Positions 22,327 to 30,997 of a stretch of 64,000 nucleotides of DNA are shown here, in pieces. Within the stretch, counting starts at the first letter, position 1. The number at the start of each line of letters is the position of its first letter. A model generated the notes under the pieces. That model did no database searches. It was given only the letters and a program-made list of their open reading frames with translations, and was not told where the DNA came from. This DNA comes from Arthrobacter sp. B3I9. Lineage in GTDB: Bacteria > Actinomycetota > Actinomycetes > Actinomycetales > Micrococcaceae. Where the stretch lies: contig NZ_JAUSYO010000001.1 in the NCBI RefSeq assembly GCF_030816935.1, positions 3,410,001 to 3,474,000 on the forward strand, in the 5' to 3' direction. The position numbers were made by a program, and so were the translations under genes.

Positions 22327-22907
22327 TTCAGACAACCGGGATATAGGGAGCCGCGAATGAGTAACGTTTCATAGCAATCTGAAAATTCGTACTACCTGCT
22401 GGTGTAGGCGTCCCGCGGAAACGCAGCGGCTGCACCAGCTTCCTGATGTCTGGGGCGCTGGGGCGGTCGGTCGCTCGCGGGCGGTCGGGCGGTCGACGGC
22501 GCGAACTGTGCCCGCTTTGCACATCCGGCCGCTTTCAAGCCCGGCATGGCGGCCATTTTCCGACCAATCGCGCACCCGCCTCGCTTTTTGCGGCCAGTTC
22601 CAACCAATCGCGCAGCACGACGCCGCCACTTTGCCGCATACGGTCGCTTTAAAGCCCCGCGTTGCGGCCACTTCCGACCAATCGCGCAACCTGCAGCTCC
22701 AATGGCGCATTTCGGCCCATCGGCTCGATAGAAGGACGACGCGGCTCGACGGTTTGCCGCAAACGGCCGCCCGCCACCCGGACGGAGCGGCGGAGCTACG
22801 GCCGTTTGCCGAAAAGGGTCGCTTTCAAGCCCGGCATAGCGGCCATCCGCGGCGAATCGTGTGCGCGGAGACCATAGACTCACGTCCACGGCAACGCGGA
22901 GGCGGGC
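22327..22907. other. gene-free stretch with degenerate repeats
   Basis: About 580 bases without a convincing gene. The right part holds copies of a repeat listed separately. The short purine/pyrimidine runs near 22440-22500 (GGTCGGTCGCTCGC..., GGCGGTCGGGCGGTC) are also repetitive. Open frames here on both strands are rich in Arg and Ala and follow the repeats, so I do not call them. Confidence 0.5.
22526..22859. repeat. four copies of a 45-50 bp degenerate intergenic repeat
   Basis: Copies are at 22526-22574, 22581-22614 (partial), 22641-22688 and 22816-22859. The core is CGCTTTCAAGCCCGGCAT, then GCGGCCA, a short variable part, and CCGACCAATCGCGCA. A second motif TTGCCGCAAACGG occurs at 22632 (one change), 22751 and in reverse near 22801. 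Spacing is irregular and no CRISPR-like pattern exists. Confidence 0.65.
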
Positions 22908-23087
22908 TCAGAACCGCAGGAGCGAGTACGGCATGCTGGGCAGGTTGCCCGCTGTCCAGGGGCGCTCCGATTTCTCAGGCGGAATCTGTTTGCGCCCGTC
23001 GCGGATAACCACCACCACGGTGCTGACGACGCCGAACAGGGTCACCGCTGCCAGGATGATCAAGAGGACTGCAATGGATCCGGTCAT
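22908..23087 (-). CDS. 59-residue single-helix membrane protein, W-TAG-LPS-PYS family
   Basis: Short protein starting MTGSIAVLLIILAAVTLFGV, with one transmembrane helix, a basic turn (IRDGRKQ), and a cytoplasmic or outside tail WTAGNLPSMPYS. The ATG at 23087 is preceded by AGAGGTG on the minus strand. A second gene at 42408-42602 encodes the same layout with WTAGDLPSEPYS, so the family is real within this window. It is divergent from the HNH nuclease gene, 54 bases apart. Function unknown. Confidence 0.75.
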   Translation of the reverse strand: MTGSIAVLLIILAAVTLFGVVSTVVVVIRDGRKQIPPEKSERPWTAGNLPSMPYSLLRF

Positions 23088-23141
23088 GTCCAACACCTCT
23101 AGGTTAATTTTACTGCTCTTCACTCCTGCGAGAATGGCCAG

Positions 23142-24071
23142 ATGACAGCCATCATCCTGGGATGGGACCCGGAGAACTGGAACCGCTGGAGCTACCCCGC
23201 CGCGGTGGCCCACGTCGCAGCGACCGGCTTGGTCGTGGAGCGCTGGGGCGTAGGCGGGCACCGTAATATCGCCGCCGGAACTGATGCCTGGCTGGTCCTC
23301 CAAGGGAGCCACGCCGGCGGGCTGATCGGCCACGGCGTCGTCGTCTCAGAACACCCCGAACCGGCAGTCGTGCCTGCGGGCCCGTCGGCGCCCCGGCAGC
23401 GCCGCGCGCCCTTACCGGGCGAGCCAGGGGAACACTTCGAACCGGTGCGGGCAGGAGCTCAGGAGGCGACCGTGCTCGTAGCGTTCGATGCCCTCCTCCC
23501 CCTCGGTGAGCAGGTCCCCTTTGATCTCCTCCACCGCGCCGTCCCCGGGATCGCGTGGGACGTCCTTCAGGGGTCCGGGCTGCAGGTCGAGCCGGCAGAT
23601 GAGGCGCTCATCCGGAGCCTTTGGCGCGAGTCCGGACCCCTGCCCGGTCCGGATCCCACTCAGCCCGTCCCCGGCACGCACCCGCAGGACGCTGTCGTGC
23701 GTGTCCTCGCGAACCGCTATGAACGGGACGAGGATGCCCGGCGGGCCTGCCTTGCCCGCCACGGCACCAGCTGCGCCGCCTGCGGTTTCTCCTTCGAGCT
23801 GACGTATGGCGAAATCGGTATGGATTTCATCCAGGTCCACCACATCGTGCCGGTGGTCCAGCTCGGCGGTACTTATGAGCTGGATCCCATCACGGACCTC
23901 GTGCCGCTTTGCCCCAACTGCCACGCGATGGCCCACCAGGGCGTCGGCACCCCTCGGACGGTGGCGGAACTGCGCCGGATCATCGGCGGGGCCGGCTACC
24001 TGCGCGGTAGCTTCGTCTCCCCCGAGGAGCTCGAAGCCCAGCGCGAAGCCCGGCGGATCCTGGGAAACTAA
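23142..24071 (+). CDS. EVE-like plus HNH endonuclease, possible modified-DNA restriction enzyme
   Basis: 309 residues. Residues about 4-70 (ILGWDPENWNRWSY, then ERWGVGGHRNIAAGTDAWLVLQG and GLIGHGVVVSE) resemble the EVE/PUA-like fold that binds modified bases. After a Pro-rich linker, a middle region of no clear family leads to a C-terminal HNH domain (about 225-295): a zinc-type CAAC pair, catalytic HHIVPV, and CPNCHAMAH. This layout is known in type IV (modification-dependent) restriction enzymes. No methylase is nearby, which fits type IV. The domain call for HNH is strong; the EVE part is a judgement from pattern. Confidence 0.78.
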   Translation: MTAIILGWDPENWNRWSYPAAVAHVAATGLVVERWGVGGHRNIAAGTDAWLVLQGSHAGGLIGHGVVVSEHPEPAVVPAGPSAPRQRRAPLPGEPGEHFEPVRAGAQEATVLVAFDALLPLGEQVPFDLLHRAVPGIAWDVLQGSGLQVEPADEALIRSLWRESGPLPGPDPTQPVPGTHPQDAVVRVLANRYERDEDARRACLARHGTSCAACGFSFELTYGEIGMDFIQVHHIVPVVQLGGTYELDPITDLVPLCPNCHAMAHQGVGTPRTVAELRRIIGGAGYLRGSFVSPEELEAQREARRILGN

Positions 24072-24316
24072 CCCGCGCTTGGGCCGCCCCCGAGACCCCC
24101 AGAGGTTCCCCGGCGGAAGCCCGGGAATCCCGGCGTCGCTGGCCGAAAAATATTCTCTTCCGGCTATGGACTTACGGACAAACAGCCACTCAGACTGTCT
24201 ACAACAGCTGACTTGGCGGCCCCGTATACCGCTCACAAGTCCAGCCGGGTTCTATCCGCGGCATCGTTGGGGGCTTTGTCGCAGACCCTTTTCCAGCACC
24301 GTGAAAGGACCTGGTT

Positions 24317-25753
24317 ATGCCTGACGTGTCAGCATTTCTGCCGCTTATCACCACGATCATCGCAGCGATCCTCGTGGTCGCCGTCATCTGGATTGCCACA
24401 AAACTGATGTGGAAGGTGGCTGAGCCCAACGAGGCGCTCATCATTTCGGGTCTGACCCGGGGCACCCTGGACACCCGGGCGGGCATGGATTTCAAGATCG
24501 TGACCGGCAAGGGGGCGCTCGTGCTGCCGGGGCTGCAGACCGTCCGGACCTTGTCCCTGACCCTGAACGAAACCGAACTCAAGGTTTCCTGCGTCACCTC
24601 CCAGGGCATCCAAGTCATCGTCGAGGGCGTGGTCATCTACAAGATCGGTGACGCCCCGGCATTCATCGCCAACGCCGCACGCCGCTTCCTCGGACAGCAG
24701 CCCAAGATGGAAAGCCAGGTGTACAACGTCTTCGAGGGGCACCTGCGCTCCATCATCGGCAGCATGACCGTGGAGGAAATCATCCGCGAGCGCGACAAGC
24801 TCGCCTCGCAGGTCCGCAGCGCCAGCGGCGTTGAAATGGAAAAGCTTGGCCTGGTGGTGGATTCGCTGCAGATCAAGGACCTGCAGGATCCCACGGGCTA
24901 CATCCAGAACATCGCCAAGCCGCATATCGCCCAGGTGAAGATGGAAGCCCGCATCGCCGAGGCCACCAGGAACCGGGAAGCGGCGGAAAAGGAAGCCGAG
25001 GCGGAGGCACTGATCGCCGATGCCCGGAGCGTCTCGGCAATCCGGCAGTCGGTGGCGCAGGCCAACGCCGAGCGGGCGAAGGCCAACGCTGCCCAGGCCG
25101 GCCCGCTTGCCGACGCGACGGCGCGCCAGCAGGTGGTGGTGCAGGAGACAGAGGTGGCCAAGCTGGAGGCGGACCGCGAGGAACAGAAACTGCAGACCAC
25201 CATCCGCAAGCCCGCCGACGCGAAGGCTTATGCGAAGCGCACCGACGCCGAAGGCCAGAAGTCGGCCGACATCAGCGCCGCCGAAGCGCTGGCACGGCGC
25301 ACCGAACTCGAAGCGCAGGTCAACGCCCGGCGGACTGAACTGCAGGCCCAGGCGAACGCGACGGCGGCAGCCGCGGCGGCCGGCGCCACCAAAGTTACCG
25401 GCGAAGCGGAGGCCGCAGCCACGAAGGCCCGCGGCGACGCCACCGCTTCCGCCATCAAAGCCAAAGCCCTGGCCGAGGCGGAGGGCATCAGGGCCCGCGC
25501 CGAAGCCTTGGGAACCAACCAGGACGCGGTCATTTCGCAGCAATTGGCCGAGAGCATGCCGTCCATCATCGCGGCAGCAGCCGAGCCCTTCGCCCATGTC
25601 GGGCAGCTCACCGTCCTCAACGGCGGGGAAGGCGTCAACCGCATGATCGGCGGCATCCTCGCCCAGGTGGGCGACTACCTCCCGGCCCTCAGGTCCGCTC
25701 TGCGGAACGGCAGGGAGGACTCCAAGCGGCCGCAGAAAGTCCCAAGTGCATAG
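24317..25753 (+). CDS. flotillin-like SPFH domain protein
   Basis: 478 residues. An N-terminal membrane segment (LITTIIAAILVVAVIWIATKL) precedes an SPFH/band-7 domain (about 30-220), with GIQVIVEGVVIYKIGDAPAF and the family helix SMTVEEIIRERDKLASQV. A long Ala/Glu-rich coiled coil follows (about 220-400). This matches FloT/FloA-type scaffold proteins of membrane microdomains. GAAAGGA precedes ATG 24317. The next gene, an NfeD-like protein, overlaps its end, the normal partner for flotillins. Confidence 0.92.
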   Translation: MPDVSAFLPLITTIIAAILVVAVIWIATKLMWKVAEPNEALIISGLTRGTLDTRAGMDFKIVTGKGALVLPGLQTVRTLSLTLNETELKVSCVTSQGIQVIVEGVVIYKIGDAPAFIANAARRFLGQQPKMESQVYNVFEGHLRSIIGSMTVEEIIRERDKLASQVRSASGVEMEKLGLVVDSLQIKDLQDPTGYIQNIAKPHIAQVKMEARIAEATRNREAAEKEAEAEALIADARSVSAIRQSVAQANAERAKANAAQAGPLADATARQQVVVQETEVAKLEADREEQKLQTTIRKPADAKAYAKRTDAEGQKSADISAAEALARRTELEAQVNARRTELQAQANATAAAAAAGATKVTGEAEAAATKARGDATASAIKAKALAEAEGIRARAEALGTNQDAVISQQLAESMPSIIAAAAEPFAHVGQLTVLNGGEGVNRMIGGILAQVGDYLPALRSALRNGREDSKRPQKVPSA

Positions 25754-25985
25754 GGACGTCGACCGGAGCCTCACCGGCAAGATTGCCCGGGTTACGGGAC
25801 GGATCGGACCGGGCACCATCGGTGAAGTGATGCTGCCGTACCGGGGTGGCACGAGCGCGTTCCATGCCCACCCTTTTGACAAGACGAGTGTGTACGCCGT
25901 GGGCGAGGAAGTGCTGGTCATCTACTACGAGCCGCCCCAGACCGTCTACGTCGACGAACTACCGGACGTTCTCAAAAGCGGCTAG
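25746..25985 (+). CDS. NfeD-like OB-fold protein
   Basis: 79 residues with no membrane part, containing the OB-fold pattern GKIARVTGRIGPGTIGEVML and VYAVGEEVLVIYYEPPQTVYV. It matches the soluble C-terminal domain of NfeD proteins, here as a stand-alone protein. GTG 25746 lies inside the flotillin gene, 8 bases before its stop, so the pair is translationally coupled. It probably binds or stabilises the flotillin assembly. Confidence 0.8.
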   Translation: MHRDVDRSLTGKIARVTGRIGPGTIGEVMLPYRGGTSAFHAHPFDKTSVYAVGEEVLVIYYEPPQTVYVDELPDVLKSG

Positions 25986-26121
25986 CCGCCGCTGCGCGTT
26001 TCAGGTTTCATGGGCCTGTGCCACTTGGCGTCTCCGGGCACACCAAGGCTGCACCGGTGCCCAGGCGTCAAATGCGCTGACGCAATGCACGTCGTTGCAC
26101 GGCACTGTCGCACGTCACCCC

Positions 26122-26127
26122 TATGAT
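26122..26127 (+). promoter_or_regulatory. TATGAT -10 hexamer before the leader peptide
   Basis: TATGAT at 26122-26127 would start transcription near 26133, just before the Shine-Dalgarno. No good -35 is seen at 17 bases. It makes ATG 26123, which lies inside it, an unlikely start for the GGDEF gene. Confidence 0.4.
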
Positions 26128-26147
26128 TTGCTGTGGGGAGGAAGTAA

Positions 26148-26189
26148 ATGAAATATTGGTCTCACATAACCGTTCGGGTGGTCGCATGA
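26148..26189 (+). CDS. 13-residue leader peptide coupled to the GGDEF-EAL gene
   Basis: ATG 26148 has the best ribosome site of the region (GGGGAGG, 26135-26141). It encodes MKYWSHITVRVVA, and its stop TGA (26187-26189) overlaps ATG 26186 of the next gene as ATGA. The long gene itself has no strong ribosome site of its own at ATG 26186. Translation of the peptide would therefore deliver ribosomes to the enzyme start. Confidence 0.5.
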   Translation: MKYWSHITVRVVA

Positions 26190-28510
26190 GCGCGGAGCGA
26201 CGCACGGACGCGGCCGCTTCCGTGGGTTCTTCACGCGACGCCGCGGGTGCCAATCCGGTGATCAGCCTTGCCCCCTCCTCCCAGGCCGTACTGGAGTCCT
26301 GTCCGGACGCTCTTCTGGTGGTTGGCGAAGACGGCACCATCCGCATGGTCAACGCCGCCACGGAACGAATGCTCGGCTACACCCGCGAAGAACTCGTCGG
26401 CCAGGACCACCGGATGGTAGTGGCGGAAGGCTTCCGCAGCAGTTTCCACCGGCTCTTCTCCGCCCTCCGACGGGATGCCGACATCGGTGCCCTTCCGCCC
26501 GTCGAGGTCTACGGCCTGCGCCGTGACGGCTCAGAGTTCCAAGCGGAAATCACCTGCTCACTCGTGGCCCCCGTCTGGCCGAGCCCCGACGCAAACCCGC
26601 GCACCGACCCAGCCCCGGGAACCGACGCAGACCCAGGCACCGACCCAGCCCCGGGAACCGACGCAGACCCAGGCACCACCGCAGCCCCACCCGCGCACCC
26701 CCACGACGACGTCTGCGTCGCCGTTCTGGTCCGGGACACCTCCCGCCGGCTGCAGGCCGACTCGGAATTGCGCTCAGCGATGTCACTGTTGTCGGCCACG
26801 CTGGAGTCCACCGCGGACGGCATCCTCGTGGTCAGCCGCGATGGCCAGATCGCGGGCGTCAACAACCGGTTCACCTCCATGTGGGGTATTCCCCGGGAGC
26901 TGCTGGCCACCCGGGATGCAGAGGCGGTGCTGGACTTCGCGCTGGACCAGTTGGTGGATCCCGCCGGGTTCATCGAAAGAGTCAAGGCTGTCCGCGCTGA
27001 TCCCGCGGCGGAAAGCCACGACGTTCTGGACTTCCGGGACGGCAGGACATTCGAGCGCTATTCGCGCCCGCAACTCGTAGCGGATGAGGTGGTGGGGCGC
27101 GTCTGGAGCTTCCGGGACGTCTCGCCCGCCCGGACCGCGCAGGACCGGATCACCCAAGCCATGGCGGACCTGGCCGAGCAGGCCGCGCAGCTCAAGGCCC
27201 TCGCCTTCAAGGACCCCCTGACCGGCCTCTCCAACCGGCAGCTGTTCAACGAACGTCTCGCCGCTGCTCTGCAGGGGCCCAGCGGGACCGCCGTCGACGT
27301 CCTGTTGCTGGACCTGGATGACTTCAAGGAAGTCAACGACATCCATGGCCACCACGCCGGTGACCAGCTGCTGGTCGAGGTGGGCCGGCGGCTGCGCGCG
27401 TGTGTCCGCCCGGACGACGTCGTTGCACGGCTGGGCGGTGACGAATTCGTCATTCTGCTGGTCGGTTCGCCCGACGCCGGGGCTGCCGCCGAGCGGATCG
27501 TCGAGTTCCTGAAGGTGCCCCTGTGGATTGACGGGACCATGCTGCGGCCCAGCCTCAGCCTGGGGCTGGCCTCGCTTTGCGAGGAGACCGTGGACGCTTC
27601 CGAACTGCTGCGGCGGGCCGACGTCGCCATGTATGCGGCAAAAGCTGCCGGAAAGAACCGGTACCTGCGGTTCCGGCCGGAGATGATGGCGGCCCTCGTG
27701 GAGCGCACCGAGATGGAAGCCGGGCTGCGGATGGCTATCGACAGCGGCCAGATCGGCGTGCACTACCAGCCGATTCTGCTGGCCAAGCACGACGCCGTCC
27801 TCAAGGTCGAGGCTCTGGCGCGCTGGGAACGCGACGGTGAACTCGTGCCGCCGGGACAGTTCATCCCCGTCGCGGAGCGCAGTGGCCTGATCATGGAGAT
27901 CGGCACCGAGGTCCTGCTCACGGCATGCAGGGAAATGAAGTCCTGGCTCGCGGAGGATGCGGCGCGGTCGCTGGCCGTCAACGTGTCCGGGGTGCAGCTG
28001 CAGCACGGCGATTTTGCCGAGGTGGTGCTGGCCGTAGCGGAATCCTGCGGTGTGGCCCCCCGTCAGCTGGTCCTGGAGGTCACCGAGAGCGTGTTCTTCC
28101 ACGACGACTGCCACGTGATCCAGCAGTTGGTGGCCCTCCGGAAGGCCGGCGTGCGCGTAGCCCTGGACGACTTCGGCACCGGCTATTCGTCGCTGGGCCG
28201 GCTCCAGGGCCTCCCGGTGGACACCCTGAAGATCGACCAGTCCTTTGTCTCGATGATCCACACCGGTGCGGAGAAACTGCCGATCCTCAGTTCGATGATC
28301 AGCATGGCCCACGGCCTGGGCTTGACCGTCACGGCGGAAGGCGTGGAGACCGAGAAGCAAGCCAAATATCTTCTCCAGCTGGAATGCGATTCACTGCAGG
28401 GGTTCCTCTTTTCCCGCCCGGAACCGAGGCCCCTGCTGGAGCCGGCCATCGCCCGCTCGGTCGCCGCTTTCGCCGCCCTGCGGGGGGACCGGGTGTCCGG
28501 CAACCGCTGA
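26186..28510 (+). CDS. PAS-PAS-GGDEF-EAL protein, c-di-GMP turnover
   Basis: About 774 residues. PAS 1 covers about 35-125 (ALLVVGEDGTIRMVNAATER, GYTREELVGQ) and PAS 2 about 190-300 (DGILVVSRDGQIAGVNNRF). The GGDEF domain (about 318-480) has metal ligands in LDLDDFKEVND and active motif LGGDEF, with RPDD five residues before GGDEF, a correct inhibitory (RxxD) site. The EAL domain (about 490-755) has VEALARW and DDFGTGYSSLGR. All catalytic motifs are intact, so it may make and break c-di-GMP. The linker after PAS 1 carries a duplicated TDPAPGTDADPG. ATG 26186 is chosen because of the leader-peptide overlap; an earlier in-frame ATG at 26123 lies in the likely -10. No membrane segment, so cytoplasmic. 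Confidence 0.9.
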   Translation: MSAERRTDAAASVGSSRDAAGANPVISLAPSSQAVLESCPDALLVVGEDGTIRMVNAATERMLGYTREELVGQDHRMVVAEGFRSSFHRLFSALRRDADIGALPPVEVYGLRRDGSEFQAEITCSLVAPVWPSPDANPRTDPAPGTDADPGTDPAPGTDADPGTTAAPPAHPHDDVCVAVLVRDTSRRLQADSELRSAMSLLSATLESTADGILVVSRDGQIAGVNNRFTSMWGIPRELLATRDAEAVLDFALDQLVDPAGFIERVKAVRADPAAESHDVLDFRDGRTFERYSRPQLVADEVVGRVWSFRDVSPARTAQDRITQAMADLAEQAAQLKALAFKDPLTGLSNRQLFNERLAAALQGPSGTAVDVLLLDLDDFKEVNDIHGHHAGDQLLVEVGRRLRACVRPDDVVARLGGDEFVILLVGSPDAGAAAERIVEFLKVPLWIDGTMLRPSLSLGLASLCEETVDASELLRRADVAMYAAKAAGKNRYLRFRPEMMAALVERTEMEAGLRMAIDSGQIGVHYQPILLAKHDAVLKVEALARWERDGELVPPGQFIPVAERSGLIMEIGTEVLLTACREMKSWLAEDAARSLAVNVSGVQLQHGDFAEVVLAVAESCGVAPRQLVLEVTESVFFHDDCHVIQQLVALRKAGVRVALDDFGTGYSSLGRLQGLPVDTLKIDQSFVSMIHTGAEKLPILSSMISMAHGLGLTVTAEGVETEKQAKYLLQLECDSLQGFLFSRPEPRPLLEPAIARSVAAFAALRGDRVSGNR
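26603..26674 (+). repeat. perfect 36-bp tandem duplication
   Basis: Two exact copies, 26603-26638 and 26639-26674, each beginning ACCGACCCAGCCCCGGGAAC, in the linker of the first GGDEF-EAL gene. The frame is kept (12 residues per copy). Confidence 0.9.
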
Positions 28511-28520
28511 CCCGCCCGTT

Positions 28521-28587
28521 TTCCGACGGCGTCCCGGCCGTCCAGCACGGCGTACCGCCCCACTTCCGACGGCGTACCGGCCGTTCC
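28521..28587 (+). repeat. short direct repeat between GGDEF-EAL genes
   Basis: TTCCGACGGCGT, one variable base, CCGGCCGT occurs at 28521 and 28564, with a further CTTCCGGCCGTTCC at about 28600. It may be a regulatory site or a remnant of the preceding gene's end. Confidence 0.45.
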
Positions 28588-28759
28588 GTACCACGCCCCT
28601 TCCGGCCGTTCCCGCCGATCTGTCCTGCCATTCCGAAAAAGCAGGCCCAGGATGCTGGACAGCGGGCCGGGGAACCCTATGATCAGTGATAAGTATTGCC
28701 CACGGTGTCGCCGCTGGGATCCGTCTACATGACCGCCGCTAATGGAGGCCGGAATCACC

Positions 28760-30871
28760 GTGGGGAATGGGTTCGAAGAGACCCTGCTCGAGCAGGGTCC
28801 AGATTCCTTCTTGCTGCTCACTGCAGACGGCACCATCGCCTACGTGAATGCCGCCGCCGAGTCCCTCTTCGGCTATCCCCGGGAGCAGCTGCTCGGCGTC
28901 CACCACACCGTCCTGCTCTCGGACGACGAGCGGGGCGGATTTTTGCGCCTGTTCAGCCTGTTGGGCCGCGGCGGCCGGACCGGCAAGCAGCCTTTTGCGG
29001 CGGTAGGCCGCCGCCGGGACGGCACCGAGATCACTCTGGAGGTCACCTGTTCGCTCGTGACGCTCGACGCCGGGGCCGGAGCCGGCATGGCGGTCGCCAT
29101 CCGGAACGGGAGCCATCGGAACGACGCCGACTCCGGCCGCCGCCTGGCCGTCTCGCTTCTGGACGCCACGCTGGAGACCACGGCCGACGGGATCGTGGTG
29201 GTCTCCTCCGAAAGGCAAATCACCGGAATCAATGACCAGTTCCTAAGGATGTGGGGCATGCCGGCTGACATTGTGGCAGCCGAGGACCCAACGGCGCTGA
29301 TCAGGTTCATCGCCGGGCAACTGGTCCACCCCGAGCAATTCCGGGAAAAGGTCGCGGCGCTCTACGCGGACCCGACCATGCAGAGCCATGACGTGCTCGA
29401 ATTCGAGGACGGGCGCACCGTGGAACTGTACTCGCGCCCGCAGAAGCTCGCAGACACAATCATCGGCCGGATCTGGAACTTCCGGGACGTCACTTCCCGC
29501 CGCCGCGCCCAGGACCAGGCCCGGCAGGCCATGGAGGAACTGGCTGAGCAGGCGGACAAGCTCAAGGAACTCGCCTTCCAGGATCCGCTGACCGGCCTTG
29601 CCAACCGGACACTCTTCCACGAACGGGTATCCGCGGCCCTGCTCACGCCCGAGCCGGTGCATGTGCTGCTGCTGGACCTGGACGACTTCAAGGAGATCAA
29701 CGACGTCCTGGGCCATCACGCCGGCGACGAGATGCTTGTGGAAGTGTCCCGGCGGCTGCAGAACTGCGTCGGACCGCACGGCACCGTGGCCCGGCTGGGC
29801 GGGGACGAGTTCGTGGTCCTGCTGGTCGGCTGCCAGGACTCCGACGCCGTCGCGCAGCGAGTGTTGAGCGCCCTCAACGCCGCGACCTCTATCGAGGGCA
29901 CCATGGTGCGGCCAAGCTTGAGCCTGGGCGTTGCTTCGCGTAACGACGGGTCGACGACGTCCACCGAACTGCTCCGGCAGGCGGACCTCGCCATGTACGC
30001 GGCCAAGGAAGCCGGCAAGAACTGCTACGTGCATTTCCAGCCGGAAATGCTCGCGGCGCTGCTCGAACGCACGCAGTTGACGTCCGGGCTGCGGCGCGCC
30101 GTGGAGCTGAGCCAGATCACCGTTCACTACCAGCCGGTGATCTCCACGGAACGGCTCGAGGTGGTCCAGTTCGAGGCCCTGGCCCGTTGGGACTGGGGCG
30201 GACACCTGATGTCCCCCGACGGCTTCATCCAGACCGCCGAACGCAGCGGCCTGATTCGCGATATCGGCGCCGAGGTCCTGCGGCGCAGCTGCTCCGAACT
30301 GCAGCCGTGGCTGGCTGCGGATTCCTTCCGGAGCCTCGCCGTCAACGTGTCCGGCGTGCAGCTCAAGAACCGTGACTTCGCCGAGCGCGTCCTGGACATT
30401 GCAGCCTGGAGCCGCGTGGATCCGCACCAACTGGTGCTGGAGGTGACGGAAAGTGTCTTCTTCGACGCCGACACCCACGTCATTTCCCAGCTCGCCAGCC
30501 TGCGTGCGGCCGGAATCCGGGTGGCATTGGACGACTTCGGAACTGGGTACTCGTCCCTGGGCCGGCTGCAGGACCTGCCGGTGGATGTGGTCAAGATCGA
30601 CAAGTCCTTTGTCTCCATGCTGCAGACCGGGGTGGAGAAGCTCCCGATCCTGACGTCCATGATCTATATGGCCCACAGCCTCGGCCTGAAGGTCACTGCC
30701 GAAGGTATCGAGACCGCGGCCCAGGCCCGCTACCTGCTGGAGCACGGCTGCGATGCCCTGCAGGGCTACTTGTTCTTCTCCCGGCCGGTGCCCGAATGCG
30801 AGCGGCAAAATGCGGTGCGGAGGTCCGTGGCGGCCATTGCCGCGCTGGACGGCGTCCCGCTGAACGGGTAG
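28760..30871 (+). CDS. PAS-PAS-GGDEF-EAL protein, second paralogue
   Basis: About 703 residues, laid out like the gene before it: PAS 1 (about 12-105), PAS 2 (about 135-250), GGDEF (about 265-430) with LDLDDFKEIND and LGGDEF, and EAL (about 440-695) with FEALARW and DDFGTGYSSLGR. The inhibitory site is lost: the RxxD position reads GPHG. It should be active without product inhibition at that site. GTG 28760 has GGAGG 11 bases upstream; in-frame ATG 28742 has none, so the former is preferred. A 250-base space separates it from the first paralogue, including a short direct repeat. Confidence 0.88.
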   Translation: MGNGFEETLLEQGPDSFLLLTADGTIAYVNAAAESLFGYPREQLLGVHHTVLLSDDERGGFLRLFSLLGRGGRTGKQPFAAVGRRRDGTEITLEVTCSLVTLDAGAGAGMAVAIRNGSHRNDADSGRRLAVSLLDATLETTADGIVVVSSERQITGINDQFLRMWGMPADIVAAEDPTALIRFIAGQLVHPEQFREKVAALYADPTMQSHDVLEFEDGRTVELYSRPQKLADTIIGRIWNFRDVTSRRRAQDQARQAMEELAEQADKLKELAFQDPLTGLANRTLFHERVSAALLTPEPVHVLLLDLDDFKEINDVLGHHAGDEMLVEVSRRLQNCVGPHGTVARLGGDEFVVLLVGCQDSDAVAQRVLSALNAATSIEGTMVRPSLSLGVASRNDGSTTSTELLRQADLAMYAAKEAGKNCYVHFQPEMLAALLERTQLTSGLRRAVELSQITVHYQPVISTERLEVVQFEALARWDWGGHLMSPDGFIQTAERSGLIRDIGAEVLRRSCSELQPWLAADSFRSLAVNVSGVQLKNRDFAERVLDIAAWSRVDPHQLVLEVTESVFFDADTHVISQLASLRAAGIRVALDDFGTGYSSLGRLQDLPVDVVKIDKSFVSMLQTGVEKLPILTSMIYMAHSLGLKVTAEGIETAAQARYLLEHGCDALQGYLFFSRPVPECERQNAVRRSVAAIAALDGVPLNG

Positions 30872-30997
30872 CGGCCGCAGCGACACCTTCTCCTGGCCTG
30901 GGACGGAACACGCAGCGGCGCGGTGCACACCATATGATGCAGGCAGCGCAGTCCTCGGTGTTCTCCGCCTGGCGCCTGCAACATATCGTCGACGCTT

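Noticed and set aside
22392..22889. 165-codon minus-strand frame and plus-strand frames in the repeat block
   Set aside because: Their peptides simply follow the DNA repeats (CAIGRK, AAMPGLK) and no ribosome site is present.
26783..28360. 525-codon minus-strand frame over the first GGDEF-EAL gene
   Set aside because: Shadow of a gene with intact catalytic motifs.
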